A stretch of 64,000 bases of DNA from Sergeia podlipaevii (lineage: Eukaryota; Euglenozoa; Kinetoplastea; Trypanosomatida; Trypanosomatidae), in contig JASANZ010002275.1 of assembly GCA_030849805.1 (NCBI GenBank), positions 124,001-188,000 on the forward strand. Reading direction: 5' to 3'. This document shows, in pieces, positions 47,273 through 57,584 of this stretch. The first letter of the stretch is position 1. The number at the start of each line of letters is the position of its first letter. The notes beneath the pieces were generated by a model, which saw nothing but the letters and a program-made list of their open reading frames with translations, did not search any database and was not told the origin of the DNA. The translations under genes were made by a program, and so were the position numbers.

Positions 47273-47989
47273 ATGCGGCGCCTTTTTGTTGCTCGAAGTG
47301 TCCTTCCTAACTCATTTGCGATGGCACTGTCGCCTCGGTTTGAGAGCTTTAACGAAGATACCACAGTGAAAAAAGAATCCTGTAGTAGTGGCAGTGATGT
47401 GAGCACAACTTCTAGCAGTGATGATAGCAGCAGTAGCAGCCCTCTTGGTGGTGATGCACAGAGTATCAAGCGGTCTCCTCCTCCAGGGGTAACCCCCGAG
47501 CAGAACGCGGCTGCTCGAGAGGCGCTGATACAGGAAATTATCTCGCGTGACAAGGAGATCTTTGAGCTGAAGCGACAGCATGAGCTAAGCATGCTTCGAG
47601 TAGAACAAAATCAAAAGCGAATTCTTAAAGATCAAGAAGACCGCGGCATGTACTACGAGCAGAACTGCAACGTGGCCACCTTTGATACCATTTCGGTCGG
47701 TTTATATACACAGCGCAACACCCTCTATCATGCTATGGGTGTAGAGCGGCTGCGCAATTTCAAGATTTTCCTTACAGTGTTTGTTGCCATTATGATTTGC
47801 GCGTATCTCTATTATCGTTACATGCTCAATTCTGACTTTGAATACGTGGAGCGGCCGCTATCCTTGCTTGGAAGCCGATCCAGCGCAATCCGTGAAATCC
47901 GATGGTCAACGATGAGTGAAGAAGAACGGAAGAAGGTATTGCGCGAGAAGGAGACATTCTACGCGGAGAATCGGCTAGAAGGGCATTAA
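47273..47989 (+). CDS. Single-pass membrane protein, possibly mitochondrial
   Basis: Predicted 238 aa, family not recognised. The N-terminus MRRLFVARSVLPNSFAMALS is basic with spaced hydrophobics, like a mitochondrial presequence. A Ser-rich low-complexity stretch (residues 36-60) is followed by a helical, coiled-coil-like segment (82-125, LIQEIISRDKEIFELKRQHE). One clear transmembrane helix lies at about 163-184 (FKIFLTVFVAIMICAYLYYR). The tail of ~55 residues is charged (EEERKKVLREKETFYAE). A presequence, an N-terminal coiled coil and a single membrane span would suit an inner-membrane protein, but topology and role are inferred. The start is supported by the acceptor at 47197. Confidence 0.75.
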   Translation: MRRLFVARSVLPNSFAMALSPRFESFNEDTTVKKESCSSGSDVSTTSSSDDSSSSSPLGGDAQSIKRSPPPGVTPEQNAAAREALIQEIISRDKEIFELKRQHELSMLRVEQNQKRILKDQEDRGMYYEQNCNVATFDTISVGLYTQRNTLYHAMGVERLRNFKIFLTVFVAIMICAYLYYRYMLNSDFEYVERPLSLLGSRSSAIREIRWSTMSEEERKKVLREKETFYAENRLEGH

Positions 47990-48681
47990 ATGGTTGCAAT
48001 TGACAAACCAACGGTAGCAACACTACACCGCCCATAGTTGCCATGAGCGAAAGTGGTTATGTTTTCTTTGGTAGTTCGCATTTCATTTTATTTTCAGAAC
48101 TTTATCTCCTCTAGTTGGGCATCAGTGCATACACAATGGTAAACTCACACGCATGCGCAAATGCACTCTTTTTTGCCGTGTGTGTGTGTGTGTGTGTGCT
48201 GCTTTTTTTTGTTTTTGTGGCGAAATGGGTCTTTGAATTGTTAGAAAAAAATTCCAAATACACATACAAACATGTAAATATACCAAATTGTTTGTTGCAT
48301 GTCAGCAAAAAGAAAGGATATACAATTATTGGTCGCCATTACCCTTGTTGTTGTTGTTCTTTTTGCGTGTGTGTGCTTCCTTTTGCACAGTTTCTCTGCA
48401 ACATAATTGTCTATCGTATATATAGGTAATCCCCTTCTTTTTATTATTATTTTAATTCAACTCACTAGGTCATACCAGTATTTCAACGCGCACGTTTACT
48501 GCAAGTTAAGGTCAGAATAAGAAAATAGAGAGGGAAAGTTTACAAGAGTTGTGTATAGGGACCTATTGATTTCATTTCTATTAAGCTGGCGTTTGCTTGC
48601 TTGTTGTTGTTGTTGTTGTCTTTTTGCGCTGGTCACAATACAGCAAAAAAAAAAGCAGCGACACAACAATATTCATCATTG
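47990..48681 (+). promoter_or_regulatory. Intergenic region with acceptor at 48467
   Basis: Spacer with a (GT)n repeat near 48178-48200, a pyrimidine tract ending at AG 48467-48468, and a (TTG)n tract at 48601-48618. No ATG occurs between 48468 and 48682, which fixes the start of the helicase gene. Confidence 0.65.
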
Positions 48682-51600
48682 ATGGCTTTCAGAACACTTC
48701 GATCATTCCGTCTCTCCGTAGCTATCACAGGTGCATATTTCTCACATTCGCAGTACATCCTTCTTCCTTTTTGGCAAGAACAGCAGCAGGACGTTCAGAT
48801 GCGGCACTTTTACGCTGCAACTGTATCTCTCTTTCAAAGACGCCTGGCACGTGATACAGAAGCCTCAATGAATAGCATCGAGCATCATCATCAGAGTGGT
48901 GAGGCTTCCTCAGCCGCCATGCGTGCTGCAGAAGATCATCCGTCTGCAGCAGTGGCAGCAGTGCTTCCACAGCAACAGAAGGTGACTTCGACGCCCGCGT
49001 CCAGCACTACCTCATCAGGTGGCTCCTTCGCTTTGTTTGAGCCACCCCACCTGGAAGGCTCCTCAAGACAACCACGAAGAGGCAGCGTCAAGAGATCCTA
49101 CTCAAAATTACGTCATGAGCAGAGAGAGCAAGAGGCGGGGACCTTGACGCCGCCGGAAGCCTGCGCAACGGAGTTCAAAGACATTTCACTAGATGAGTTT
49201 CTTTCCACTCTCTCTTCGGCTGCATTTGCAGTGCCAAAAAGGCCTGATGCAACGCGTATTGTCACTGAGCCTGATAGACGCAGTCTAGAAAGCAAAGAGA
49301 GTGGCAGTGATGATTGTGGCGACACCGTCCGCAATCCCCATGAGTGCACTACCAAGGCGACTACGGTTGAGGAAGAAGACGACATCATAGACGAAGAGGA
49401 AGATGATGGTGGCGTGACAAAAGCTGAAGCTGTGAAGGATCATGACACTGCGTTTCCTGTTGAGCTCATACCAGCTGACCGCATCGATCGCCATGCCGTG
49501 GAAGTGGTCAAGGAGTACTTTTTGCGAACACACCAGTCACCTGAACCCGTTAAAACCTTGAGACGACTTCCAACTGGAAACCCGCAAAGAATTTTCACAC
49601 TGTCCTTTAACATTGGTCCCTACTCCTCCGTTGCGGCGATTGGGTGCTCGAGAAAGAAGCGTCCTGCGTACTTTTTGTGCTACCAGCACGCAGCACGTCT
49701 TATTGACCACTACTGCGCCGACTGCGTCATTGACCCTGCGCCACTGCCACTGCAGGAAGCCCCACGAGGTCAGGGCAGCGGCATATCCACTGAAACACAG
49801 CTCATCCATCCTGACAGTATTCGCCAAGACGCGGAGGCGGTTACCAAGAAGTACCTCAAGCTCACAAATCAGAGTCCGAGTACGGAAACGATTAAGGTAC
49901 TGGATGCAAAACAAAGCCATCTCAGGATGACCACACTGGCATTTAAGGTACAATCGCGCACGGTGGTTGCGACCGGGATCTCGAGGAAAAAGAAGATTGC
50001 GCGCGCGCTGTGTTTCCAGCACGCGGCATGCCTCATTAACTACTATAGTGCAGACAACATGGCTGGGAAGGAACCACTGCCGTTAGAAGAGAACTCTAAT
50101 GCCAATCCCCTCACCGCAACAGCACACCCTGTCGGCACGCTCGCGAAAATGGTAGCATCTGGCACGCCAACTTCCCCAGAAAAGCCAGCAGTAGTGCGCT
50201 ATGATACACGCATTATTCTGAAAGATGAAGTAGATACGGACGCCAAGAAAATGGTAGATGACTATCTAAAGTCAACAGGGCAAACGCTACGCATGCGTGA
50301 CGGCGGATGTGCCACTGCGAACCCCCGTCCGTTCACCCTAGTAGTGATAATCCCCCTTAGCATTCAGGGCAACGCTTACACTGCTGTAGGTCTTGCGAAG
50401 AAGCATCGCACAGCACAACACGCCTGTTATATGCATGCTGTTGAGCTTATCAAATACTACTCCAAAGCTGAGTCGAAGCATGACTCGCCACCATTGGCGA
50501 TTGAAGTAGTCAATTCGACGCAAGACATTGTGCCATACTGCAAACGCAAACGCAACGTCGCTGATGTACCTGTCAGCGGCTCTAGCAAGCACAAGGGCGG
50601 AAGCACAACAGAAAACGAAGACTTGCAAGAAGAAGAAGGAGAAGAAGAAGAAGAATCGTACGAAAATGCAAGGTGCGAAACAACATTCAAGGCAGAATAT
50701 GTGGCCGTGCCTCAGGAAGTTGACCAGAGCGCAAAGAAGCGTGTCGCGAAGTTCTTGGCTAGCACGAAGCAGCCCAGCAATTTTACGCAGTTGTCTGTTA
50801 TGGGAAGCCTGCGAGCAATTGTCGTGGCGACGCAGCTGCCACTCTCCGTGAACGGGCACTCCGTCACTGCGACAGGACGCTCGACGGATGGAAAGATATC
50901 ACTGTCACTATGCTTCATGCATGCAGATCGTCTTATCAAGCACTACAGCGCCCAAGACGTTACCGGGGAGGAGCCTCTGCCCCTTGAACCAAAGGAGAAG
51001 GCTACAGAACTGACACATGACCCGCTTCTTCCGTCAGCTCGTGACGATAGTAACGATGAGGTGAAAGCAATTGTGGCTCAAGCAGCCGCCGGGCTCCGTA
51101 ATCGTCCAACGGGCAAAGATGGGAATGTCTTAGAAAATCTTAACAAGCAATTTCCAATGGCCTCTAAGGAGATGAACGTGACATGGAGCAACGACGAACA
51201 AACATTTGTTGCTGCATTGGTACTTCATAAGGGCCGTTGCATACAAGCAACGGGAAGGGGAACCAAGAAGAAGCATGCCATGATACAGTGTGCTCTTCAC
51301 GCCCTTGCCATTCTCAAATTACTTCAGCAACGCCAGAGCAGCACACAAGGCGACGGCACAGACGTAGAAAGCCTCATTTCTGACTCTGATGCACATAGCG
51401 CGCCGCTCAGCAGTGTTGCTGCCAGCATGGACGCGCGCCTCGCGCGGCTTTATGGCTTTTATGGGCTCTTGTTTGCAGATGCGGATGGAGAGCCAACGGT
51501 ATCTTTCAAGCGTGGCCGCCTCAGTAGAGTCTATTTGTGCACGCTAACCCTCGCTGGAATCACGTGTGATGGTCGTGGCGTCAATCGATTTGAAGCCGAG

Positions 51601-54600
51601 CGCGCTGCGCTGGTAGCGGTGCTGACGGAGATGGAACTGCACGACCCGCGTATGCGCGAGCTCAACGCCTTCCTAGTGCAGTACCCCAAGGCCACAGCCG
51701 AGAGCGTGTCATCAATTGCTCTGCCTGCAGATCTGCGTAAACGCGTGCTCGATGGGGTGAGTGACATCCGGCGCACGTTTCCTCCTGAGGTTGCCTCTGA
51801 GGACGCTGAGTTGCTTCTTGATGCCGCTGTAGATGGAGACAAAGTGAGCAAAGACCAAGTCGATCTTGGCAGCGCTCGGCGCAAACCCACAATGCAACTC
51901 TCAGTGGAGGAGCAATCACTCCGGGATGTGGTCACCATTCACCCAGTCGCGCTCCGAGATGCCAGCAGTGCTCAGAAACAGGCTAAAATTGGTAAGGAGA
52001 GCAAGAACGACGTTGGCACTGCATTGATGTCCACAGAAGAGGCAAGAGAAAACACGAAAGTGCGTCGCGGTCACCAAGAAAGTGCCTACGCAGCCCAACT
52101 ACGCAAGGATCTGAAGACCCTTCGTGCCAGTCCTAGGTACCTCTCGCAGTTTCACCCACGACGTAGCACCCTTGCCATCACAACGGTGAAAGATGACATT
52201 CTTTCCGCGCTCGAGAAGCACAGGGCAGTAGTGGTGTGCGGTACAACCGGCTGTGGTAAGACCACACAGGTACCTCAGTTTATTTTTGATGATGCCATTC
52301 AGCGCGGAGAAGGAGATACATGCAAAATCATTGTTACGCAGCCGCGCCGCATCAGCGCCTTCAGCGTCTCCGAGCGTATTGCGCGCGAGCGCTTGAGCGA
52401 CGTTGGAGACGACGTGGGTTACGCGGTTCGGCTGGAATACAAACCCGGCAGGCACATCACCATGTGCACCACTGGTGTGCTCCTACAGATTCTCTCGTCC
52501 TACCCTGATCTAGAGCACGTGAGTCACATCATCATCGACGAAGTCCACGAGCGTGAAGTCAACTGTGACGTCGTTATGGCACTCATTAAGAGACTGCAGG
52601 AGCGCAACAAGCATCTCAAGGTAGTCCTGATGAGTGCAACTCTACAAGCGGGGATCTTTCAACAGTACTTCAACGATGCTCCTGTAGTGCAAGTGGAGGG
52701 GGCGGTGTATCCTGTCACAGTGAAGTACCTCGAAGATATCGCTGAGACCCCCACTGCCTCAGGAGCATTGTTTGAAGCCTTTTCTAGTCCTATGTTTGAT
52801 GTCATTGGACGTCAGAAACGATGGAAAGAAGCACAATTGTCGTCGGATGATGAAATGTGGAGAAGGCGCGCCAGTCATGACCACAGTGAAAATGATACGG
52901 ATGAAAGAAGAGACAGTCGCTTCTCGTCCTTCTGCTATAGTGAAGGCGGAGGACGATTCCGACATGGCAGTGCCAAATCGCTTGGACTAACTGTACCGCC
53001 AAAAACCGACTACAACCTCATTGCCTATCTTGTGCACAAGAGTATCAAGGAGCACATGGGGAGCAGCACCAAGGGAAAGTCCATCTTGATATTTCTGCCT
53101 GGGTGGCGCGAACTCATGACGGCAAAAAATGCCATTGAAAACTTTTCTCTGGACAGAGACGATGGTGGTGATGCTAGTAGCAAAAGCGGCAAAAGCAACA
53201 CCCGACCACAATTTCACATCATTCTTCTTCATTCCACCGTCGATAGCGCGAAGCAGCGGCAATGCTTTGAGCCCGCCCCACCGGGAAAGGTGAAGGTGGT
53301 CATTGCAACGAACATTGCGGAAAGTGGTATCACCATTGATGATGCCGCTGTGGTGATTGACACTGGTCTCATCAAGCAGACCACCTGGTCCTCTGCACGG
53401 CAGTGGAAGGCAGGAAACATGTTTGGCCGATCAGACAGTGGCGCCAGTAGCGTGAGCTCAGCCGCCGAGCTTCAAGGCTCGAGGTTCTCTACTCAACTGT
53501 CACTTCAATACGCGAGCAGGGCCAACTGTACGCAGCGTAAGGGCCGCGCAGGGCGTACGCAAGGGGGCATTTGCTACCGTCTCTTCACTCGCGATACATG
53601 GGACGCTATGCCGTCGTTTCTTGAGGCGGAGATTCACCGTGTCTCACTCTCTCAGGTTTTGTTAAAGATTCTCTCTCTTGGATACTCAAAGCCAGCTCAG
53701 ATTCTTGAAACGTTTCTCGAACCGCCGTCTCCAGTAAACGTAAAGGTCTCCATGCAGCAGCTCAAGAGCCTCGGTGCCGTGGATGCAGCGGAGGCGTTGA
53801 CGCCGCTTGGTATGTACCTCTCCAAGCTTCCCTGCGATCCACATATCGGAAAGATGATACTCATGGGTGCGGTCCTTCGCTGTCTTGACTCCGTCCTCAC
53901 TGTCGCGGCGTGTTCGGATGTCAGTCCGTTCGTGACGAGTCGTGAGCTAGCGAAGGAGCTCCAGCAGAAGCGGCAGATGTTTGCGCGTGGGGCACAGAGC
54001 GATCACGTGTGCTTCCTCAACGCTTTCAACGCGTTTTGCTTCAACGGAGAAAGCAACACGTTTGCACAGCTTAACTACATGAATGCTGGCAGCATGACCA
54101 TTATATCTCGTTATAAGCAACAGTATCGCGATATCCTGCTTCGCTCAGGCTTCATCAGCGATGCGGAGATGGCGACTGGTTCTCCGACTTCTGTGTCCAC
54201 GTGGAATCACCACTTAACGACAGCTCGTTCATTTTCATCGTCCTCTGGCCTTCCCATGTACACCGGTAAGTTGTGTGTTGACACAAGTGTTCTTTCCGAA
54301 GATGCGCAAGATGTGTCCCTGGTGAAGGCGTGCGTATGCTCGGCTTTGTTTCCTAATGTCGCGATGCTTCACGTGAAGGAAACCATTGCGGATCAAAAGA
54401 GTAATAAAAAGCGCGTCACACTACAAATGTCTACCAAAGCTCTTCGCAGCATCTCTCCTTCCCGAGAAAGTGTGTGTCGGCGCTTTAGCAAATCATGCAG
54501 CACCGAAGAGGGAGAGGGGGAAGGCAAGAAGGGCGACAAGGCCACGAGAAGACAACGACAGAAGGAGGCAGTCATTGATAGCTTGATCGCTGACTCTCCT

Positions 54601-55164
54601 TCAGAGAGCGATATGGCCACAAACAGGAGTGAATCTGTAGGTAGCCTTTTTCCTTCGCTGTTCTACGTGTATGAGCAAGTGTTCACTGTGACAGACGCTC
54701 GCAAGGACTTTCTCACCAACGTTTCCTCGATCAGCATTTGGGCTTTACTACTCTTTGGTGCCGGTGAGGCGAATATTGACTACAAGAAAGTCCTTGGGTT
54801 GTGCATCATTGACAAGTGGATAGTGATTCACATTGACGCAGCCTCTTATGAGGCCATTACCGTCCTCCGCACTACCATGCACGAGTGTGTGTGGCGCAAG
54901 TACAAGAGCCCTTTTGATAGTCTCAACAACGATGCCCTCGACACTATCCGACGGCTCTGCAAGGACGTACTCAAGGCACCTCTGCGCGGCGATCGCAATG
55001 GGGGTCCACGTCTCTCTCATCTACAAGCAAGTGCGGACGCTGGTACAATCGTAAATCCGGTGGTGGTACACGAGAAAGATGCAACCGCTCAGAACGACAG
55101 ACCGGACGCTTTTATTGACTACGACGATTTTTGCCTGGATGATGACGATACCGACATATGGTAA
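48682..55164 (+). CDS. REH2: REH2-like mitochondrial RNA-editing helicase (DExH/RHA family)
   Basis: Predicted 2160 aa, close to the size of T. brucei REH2. ATG 48682 is the first ATG after the acceptor; the N-terminus MAFRTLRSFRLSVAITGAYF looks like a mitochondrial presequence. Six dsRBD-like repeats are at about 264-343, 376-458, 511-595, 675-756, 791-883 and 920-986. The first four share a C-terminal pattern (SRKKRPAYFLCYQHAARLID; SRKKKIARALCFQHAACLIN). The helicase core has GTTGCGKTTQ (K1193), DEVHERE (D1286, so DEVH not DEAH), SATLQ (S1318), IFLPGWREL, IATNIAESGITI and QRKGRAGRTQ (R1622, R1625), followed by HA2 and OB-fold regions typical of RHA helicases. In trypanosomes REH2 works with the guide-RNA-binding complex in U-insertion/deletion editing of mitochondrial mRNAs. 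An acidic run (GEEEEE) precedes repeat 4. Insertions split the core between SATLQ and the LPGW motif. Confidence 0.9.
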   Translation: MAFRTLRSFRLSVAITGAYFSHSQYILLPFWQEQQQDVQMRHFYAATVSLFQRRLARDTEASMNSIEHHHQSGEASSAAMRAAEDHPSAAVAAVLPQQQKVTSTPASSTTSSGGSFALFEPPHLEGSSRQPRRGSVKRSYSKLRHEQREQEAGTLTPPEACATEFKDISLDEFLSTLSSAAFAVPKRPDATRIVTEPDRRSLESKESGSDDCGDTVRNPHECTTKATTVEEEDDIIDEEEDDGGVTKAEAVKDHDTAFPVELIPADRIDRHAVEVVKEYFLRTHQSPEPVKTLRRLPTGNPQRIFTLSFNIGPYSSVAAIGCSRKKRPAYFLCYQHAARLIDHYCADCVIDPAPLPLQEAPRGQGSGISTETQLIHPDSIRQDAEAVTKKYLKLTNQSPSTETIKVLDAKQSHLRMTTLAFKVQSRTVVATGISRKKKIARALCFQHAACLINYYSADNMAGKEPLPLEENSNANPLTATAHPVGTLAKMVASGTPTSPEKPAVVRYDTRIILKDEVDTDAKKMVDDYLKSTGQTLRMRDGGCATANPRPFTLVVIIPLSIQGNAYTAVGLAKKHRTAQHACYMHAVELIKYYSKAESKHDSPPLAIEVVNSTQDIVPYCKRKRNVADVPVSGSSKHKGGSTTENEDLQEEEGEEEEESYENARCETTFKAEYVAVPQEVDQSAKKRVAKFLASTKQPSNFTQLSVMGSLRAIVVATQLPLSVNGHSVTATGRSTDGKISLSLCFMHADRLIKHYSAQDVTGEEPLPLEPKEKATELTHDPLLPSARDDSNDEVKAIVAQAAAGLRNRPTGKDGNVLENLNKQFPMASKEMNVTWSNDEQTFVAALVLHKGRCIQATGRGTKKKHAMIQCALHALAILKLLQQRQSSTQGDGTDVESLISDSDAHSAPLSSVAASMDARLARLYGFYGLLFADADGEPTVSFKRGRLSRVYLCTLTLAGITCDGRGVNRFEAERAALVAVLTEMELHDPRMRELNAFLVQYPKATAESVSSIALPADLRKRVLDGVSDIRRTFPPEVASEDAELLLDAAVDGDKVSKDQVDLGSARRKPTMQLSVEEQSLRDVVTIHPVALRDASSAQKQAKIGKESKNDVGTALMSTEEARENTKVRRGHQESAYAAQLRKDLKTLRASPRYLSQFHPRRSTLAITTVKDDILSALEKHRAVVVCGTTGCGKTTQVPQFIFDDAIQRGEGDTCKIIVTQPRRISAFSVSERIARERLSDVGDDVGYAVRLEYKPGRHITMCTTGVLLQILSSYPDLEHVSHIIIDEVHEREVNCDVVMALIKRLQERNKHLKVVLMSATLQAGIFQQYFNDAPVVQVEGAVYPVTVKYLEDIAETPTASGALFEAFSSPMFDVIGRQKRWKEAQLSSDDEMWRRRASHDHSENDTDERRDSRFSSFCYSEGGGRFRHGSAKSLGLTVPPKTDYNLIAYLVHKSIKEHMGSSTKGKSILIFLPGWRELMTAKNAIENFSLDRDDGGDASSKSGKSNTRPQFHIILLHSTVDSAKQRQCFEPAPPGKVKVVIATNIAESGITIDDAAVVIDTGLIKQTTWSSARQWKAGNMFGRSDSGASSVSSAAELQGSRFSTQLSLQYASRANCTQRKGRAGRTQGGICYRLFTRDTWDAMPSFLEAEIHRVSLSQVLLKILSLGYSKPAQILETFLEPPSPVNVKVSMQQLKSLGAVDAAEALTPLGMYLSKLPCDPHIGKMILMGAVLRCLDSVLTVAACSDVSPFVTSRELAKELQQKRQMFARGAQSDHVCFLNAFNAFCFNGESNTFAQLNYMNAGSMTIISRYKQQYRDILLRSGFISDAEMATGSPTSVSTWNHHLTTARSFSSSSGLPMYTGKLCVDTSVLSEDAQDVSLVKACVCSALFPNVAMLHVKETIADQKSNKKRVTLQMSTKALRSISPSRESVCRRFSKSCSTEEGEGEGKKGDKATRRQRQKEAVIDSLIADSPSESDMATNRSESVGSLFPSLFYVYEQVFTVTDARKDFLTNVSSISIWALLLFGAGEANIDYKKVLGLCIIDKWIVIHIDAASYEAITVLRTTMHECVWRKYKSPFDSLNNDALDTIRRLCKDVLKAPLRGDRNGGPRLSHLQASADAGTIVNPVVVHEKDATAQNDRPDAFIDYDDFCLDDDDTDIW

Positions 55165-55724
55165 GAAGACAACAAAAGGAATGTGTCCGTTTGGCTCACG
55201 TGCTTTTTTTTTTTTGTTAATTAACTCTTGCGTAACTATTGCCATTTTATGCGCCGATGAATACAGATATGTTGTTGCTATTGTGGATGCATTTTACTCA
55301 CTTACTTTTTGTTAGACTGTCGTTACACCCCTGATAAGAGGCTGTACAGAAATATACAATAGGATAAATACTAACCAAACTATCATAAACTATATACGAT
55401 TAACATTTTCTGTGTAGCATACAACATGAAAAAGAACGATGCCTCCCGTGTAAGGTTCATCTAGCTTGCTAGTAGCTATTCCACTCTTCTACTTTAATCA
55501 CATGCAAACTCAAGTAGAGGAGCATATATATATATATATATATATTGCTTATATTGTACATTTTTTGTCTCTTTCTCTCTTTTCATCATTGGCTTCTTTT
55601 TTTTTTCTTCAGAACCTACAAACACCCATACAAGTACTACATATATACATAACTGAATAGCTCTTCCAGTTGGTATCTTCTTTTTTTTCCCTGTCTCGTC
55701 CATTGGCGTGCGCCATTTAATTCC
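55165..55724 (+). promoter_or_regulatory. Intergenic region with acceptor at 55611
   Basis: Contains a (TA)n patch at about 55525-55544 and a CT/T-rich tract ending at AG 55611-55612. ATG 55725 is the first ATG after it, about 110 nt downstream. Confidence 0.6.
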
Positions 55725-57584
55725 ATGAGTGCCACACCTACTCCGAGTAAAAAGAGCCCGTATGTGTGCCTCTCGTTGCATTGCGATCTGCTTGGCTACG
55801 TCGGCGGTCGTCCGCATCCCTATGCAGCCATCACCGCGGATACTGTCCTGCAACGCGGATCCAAGTTCATTTCTTTTTACCTTCCAGACCCCATCAATAC
55901 GGCCTCTATAGTAGACGACAATGCAGGGGTTGAAAGTCTCTTGGGCAAGGGTGGCGGCGAAGATGCACGGCTGCCTTGCACTAGAGTAGACACTACATCA
56001 ATGGAGAGGACGCTCTTTCCCACCATCAAAACATATGAATCAGAGGAAGAGCAGAGGATCAATGCAGCCGCACTCGTTCAAGCACGGCAGGCAGCTGTGT
56101 CATCGTCGTCTTCTACATCGGCGATTGCTTCTAGCAAACAGAGAAAAAAAATGCTGCGCCGCACTCCACTTACCTCTGTATGCTTCCCCAGTGGTGACAG
56201 ACTTGCCACAGATGCCTATCTCTTCAATTTCTTTGGTACAGTGCCTTCAGAGCGCGTGCCTTTTCCTGAGAGCAATGGTGTAGTTGGTCAGGAGCAGCAG
56301 CAGCAGCAGCGTCCAGGTGAAAGAACAGCAGTAATAGCAGCAACAAGTGGTCGCGTCAACGCATCCACACACTCTACTACGCATGAAGCTCGAAGTGGAA
56401 AATGTATGACGACTAGTAAATTTCGCCACGTCTGTCGTGTTATTCATAGTGTTCTCATTACACGTGCGGCGCTGCAAACGCTTCTTATTCTTTGTCTTCC
56501 AGATCGTAGTCCTGCTGCTGCTTTCCAGGTTTGCAAGTATCAGGCTTCCACTGCAGACTTGCCAACTGGCCAGCTTGTCTACTCAGTTTCCCCGCGCTGT
56601 GTGCGAGCATGGGCCGCCAGCGAGGAGGAATTGTCCTATGTATTCACCTTGCAAGATAGCAACGATGGTGGCGGCGCTGCCAGTACTGATGAGCGTATTT
56701 GCTCGATGAAGCGAGCACGAGAAGAAGAAGAAGAGCAAGAGCATGAAGAGTCTGATGAAAACAAAATGAAGAAGCAACAGCAGTCTGTAAAGGGCAGCGC
56801 CAGCGCAGATGCGGCGCAGGCACAAACGTTTCTCGCAAGCTGCTCGCTTCAGTTCAGCTGCGCCAGAGCAGGCAGTGCAGCGAAAAATGAAACTTTATTC
56901 TTTGCGTGTACCACTGTGCCTGAGGAGGCGTTTATGCAGTCCGTTGGCGATGACCCTATTACAGCAGCAGCTTTCTTAGCGTCTGTGGAGGCTGAAGTCA
57001 CCACTGCTTCGGTCAACATCTTTCTCACTGGCACTGTGCTGCCGCTCCTCTTCACTTGTATGGTCATGCAGCCGTCCGCTGACGAAGACGACAGAGCCAC
57101 CACATCATCGGAAATTGCTGAGCAGGCGAAGCTGAATGGCATCTTGCAAAGGCGTGCGTTTTTGCTTCACTCTTACGTTGCTCATCTCTCTCTGTGTCTT
57201 GCAGTTCACGACCGTCTTGTGCATGGTACCGCATGCAGCACTTGCTTGGTGCTTTGCCGTCTGGCAGAAGCATCTAAAATTGGTCAAGCAGCGTGGAGCT
57301 CCGCGATGGCAGTGATGAAGTCACGTGGAAGCGATAGAATGGCAACGCGGAAGAAGCGTGGTGGTGGTGTTGCGTCCAAATGTCAGCCCTCGTCTGATAA
57401 ACTGAGCATTTCATCACCTACAGCAGTGCTTTCCTTGCTGGGGCAGTCTAACTCTCAAGTATTGGCGGTGGTGTTTGTGTCTGGCTGCTCAGAGCAAGCG
57501 AAGTGGTACGTGCATGGAGACGCAGTTCACGAGGGGACCTTAGACGATATGATCAACGCGGTTTTGGCTGCTGTGTCTGCATAG
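55725..57584 (+). CDS. Unknown protein, 619 aa
   Basis: No family recognised. The N-terminal segment (residues ~10-55, YVCLSLHCDLLGYVGGRPHP, ITADTVLQRG, FISFYLP) is strand-rich and ends in a low-complexity stretch (110-150). Other ordered blocks are at ~225-310 (CRVIHSVLITRAALQTLLIL; PTGQLVYSVSPRCVRAWAAS) and ~360-460 (TFLASCSLQFSCARAG; TASVNIFLTGTVLPLLFTCM). The latter is hydrophobic but probably buried, not a membrane span. The C-terminus (VLAVVFVSGCSEQAKWYVHG, DDMINAVLAAVSA) looks like a final beta-alpha unit. A Gln5 run and an EEEEEQEHEE acidic linker separate the blocks. The protein has many Cys residues but no zinc-finger spacing. Confidence 0.75.
   Translation: MSATPTPSKKSPYVCLSLHCDLLGYVGGRPHPYAAITADTVLQRGSKFISFYLPDPINTASIVDDNAGVESLLGKGGGEDARLPCTRVDTTSMERTLFPTIKTYESEEEQRINAAALVQARQAAVSSSSSTSAIASSKQRKKMLRRTPLTSVCFPSGDRLATDAYLFNFFGTVPSERVPFPESNGVVGQEQQQQQRPGERTAVIAATSGRVNASTHSTTHEARSGKCMTTSKFRHVCRVIHSVLITRAALQTLLILCLPDRSPAAAFQVCKYQASTADLPTGQLVYSVSPRCVRAWAASEEELSYVFTLQDSNDGGGAASTDERICSMKRAREEEEEQEHEESDENKMKKQQQSVKGSASADAAQAQTFLASCSLQFSCARAGSAAKNETLFFACTTVPEEAFMQSVGDDPITAAAFLASVEAEVTTASVNIFLTGTVLPLLFTCMVMQPSADEDDRATTSSEIAEQAKLNGILQRRAFLLHSYVAHLSLCLAVHDRLVHGTACSTCLVLCRLAEASKIGQAAWSSAMAVMKSRGSDRMATRKKRGGGVASKCQPSSDKLSISSPTAVLSLLGQSNSQVLAVVFVSGCSEQAKWYVHGDAVHEGTLDDMINAVLAAVSA

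Noticed and set aside
48601..48681. Upstream extension of the REH2-like gene
   Set aside because: It begins at a non-ATG codon within a TTG repeat. ATG 48682 is the first ATG of the mRNA and gives a good mitochondrial presequence.
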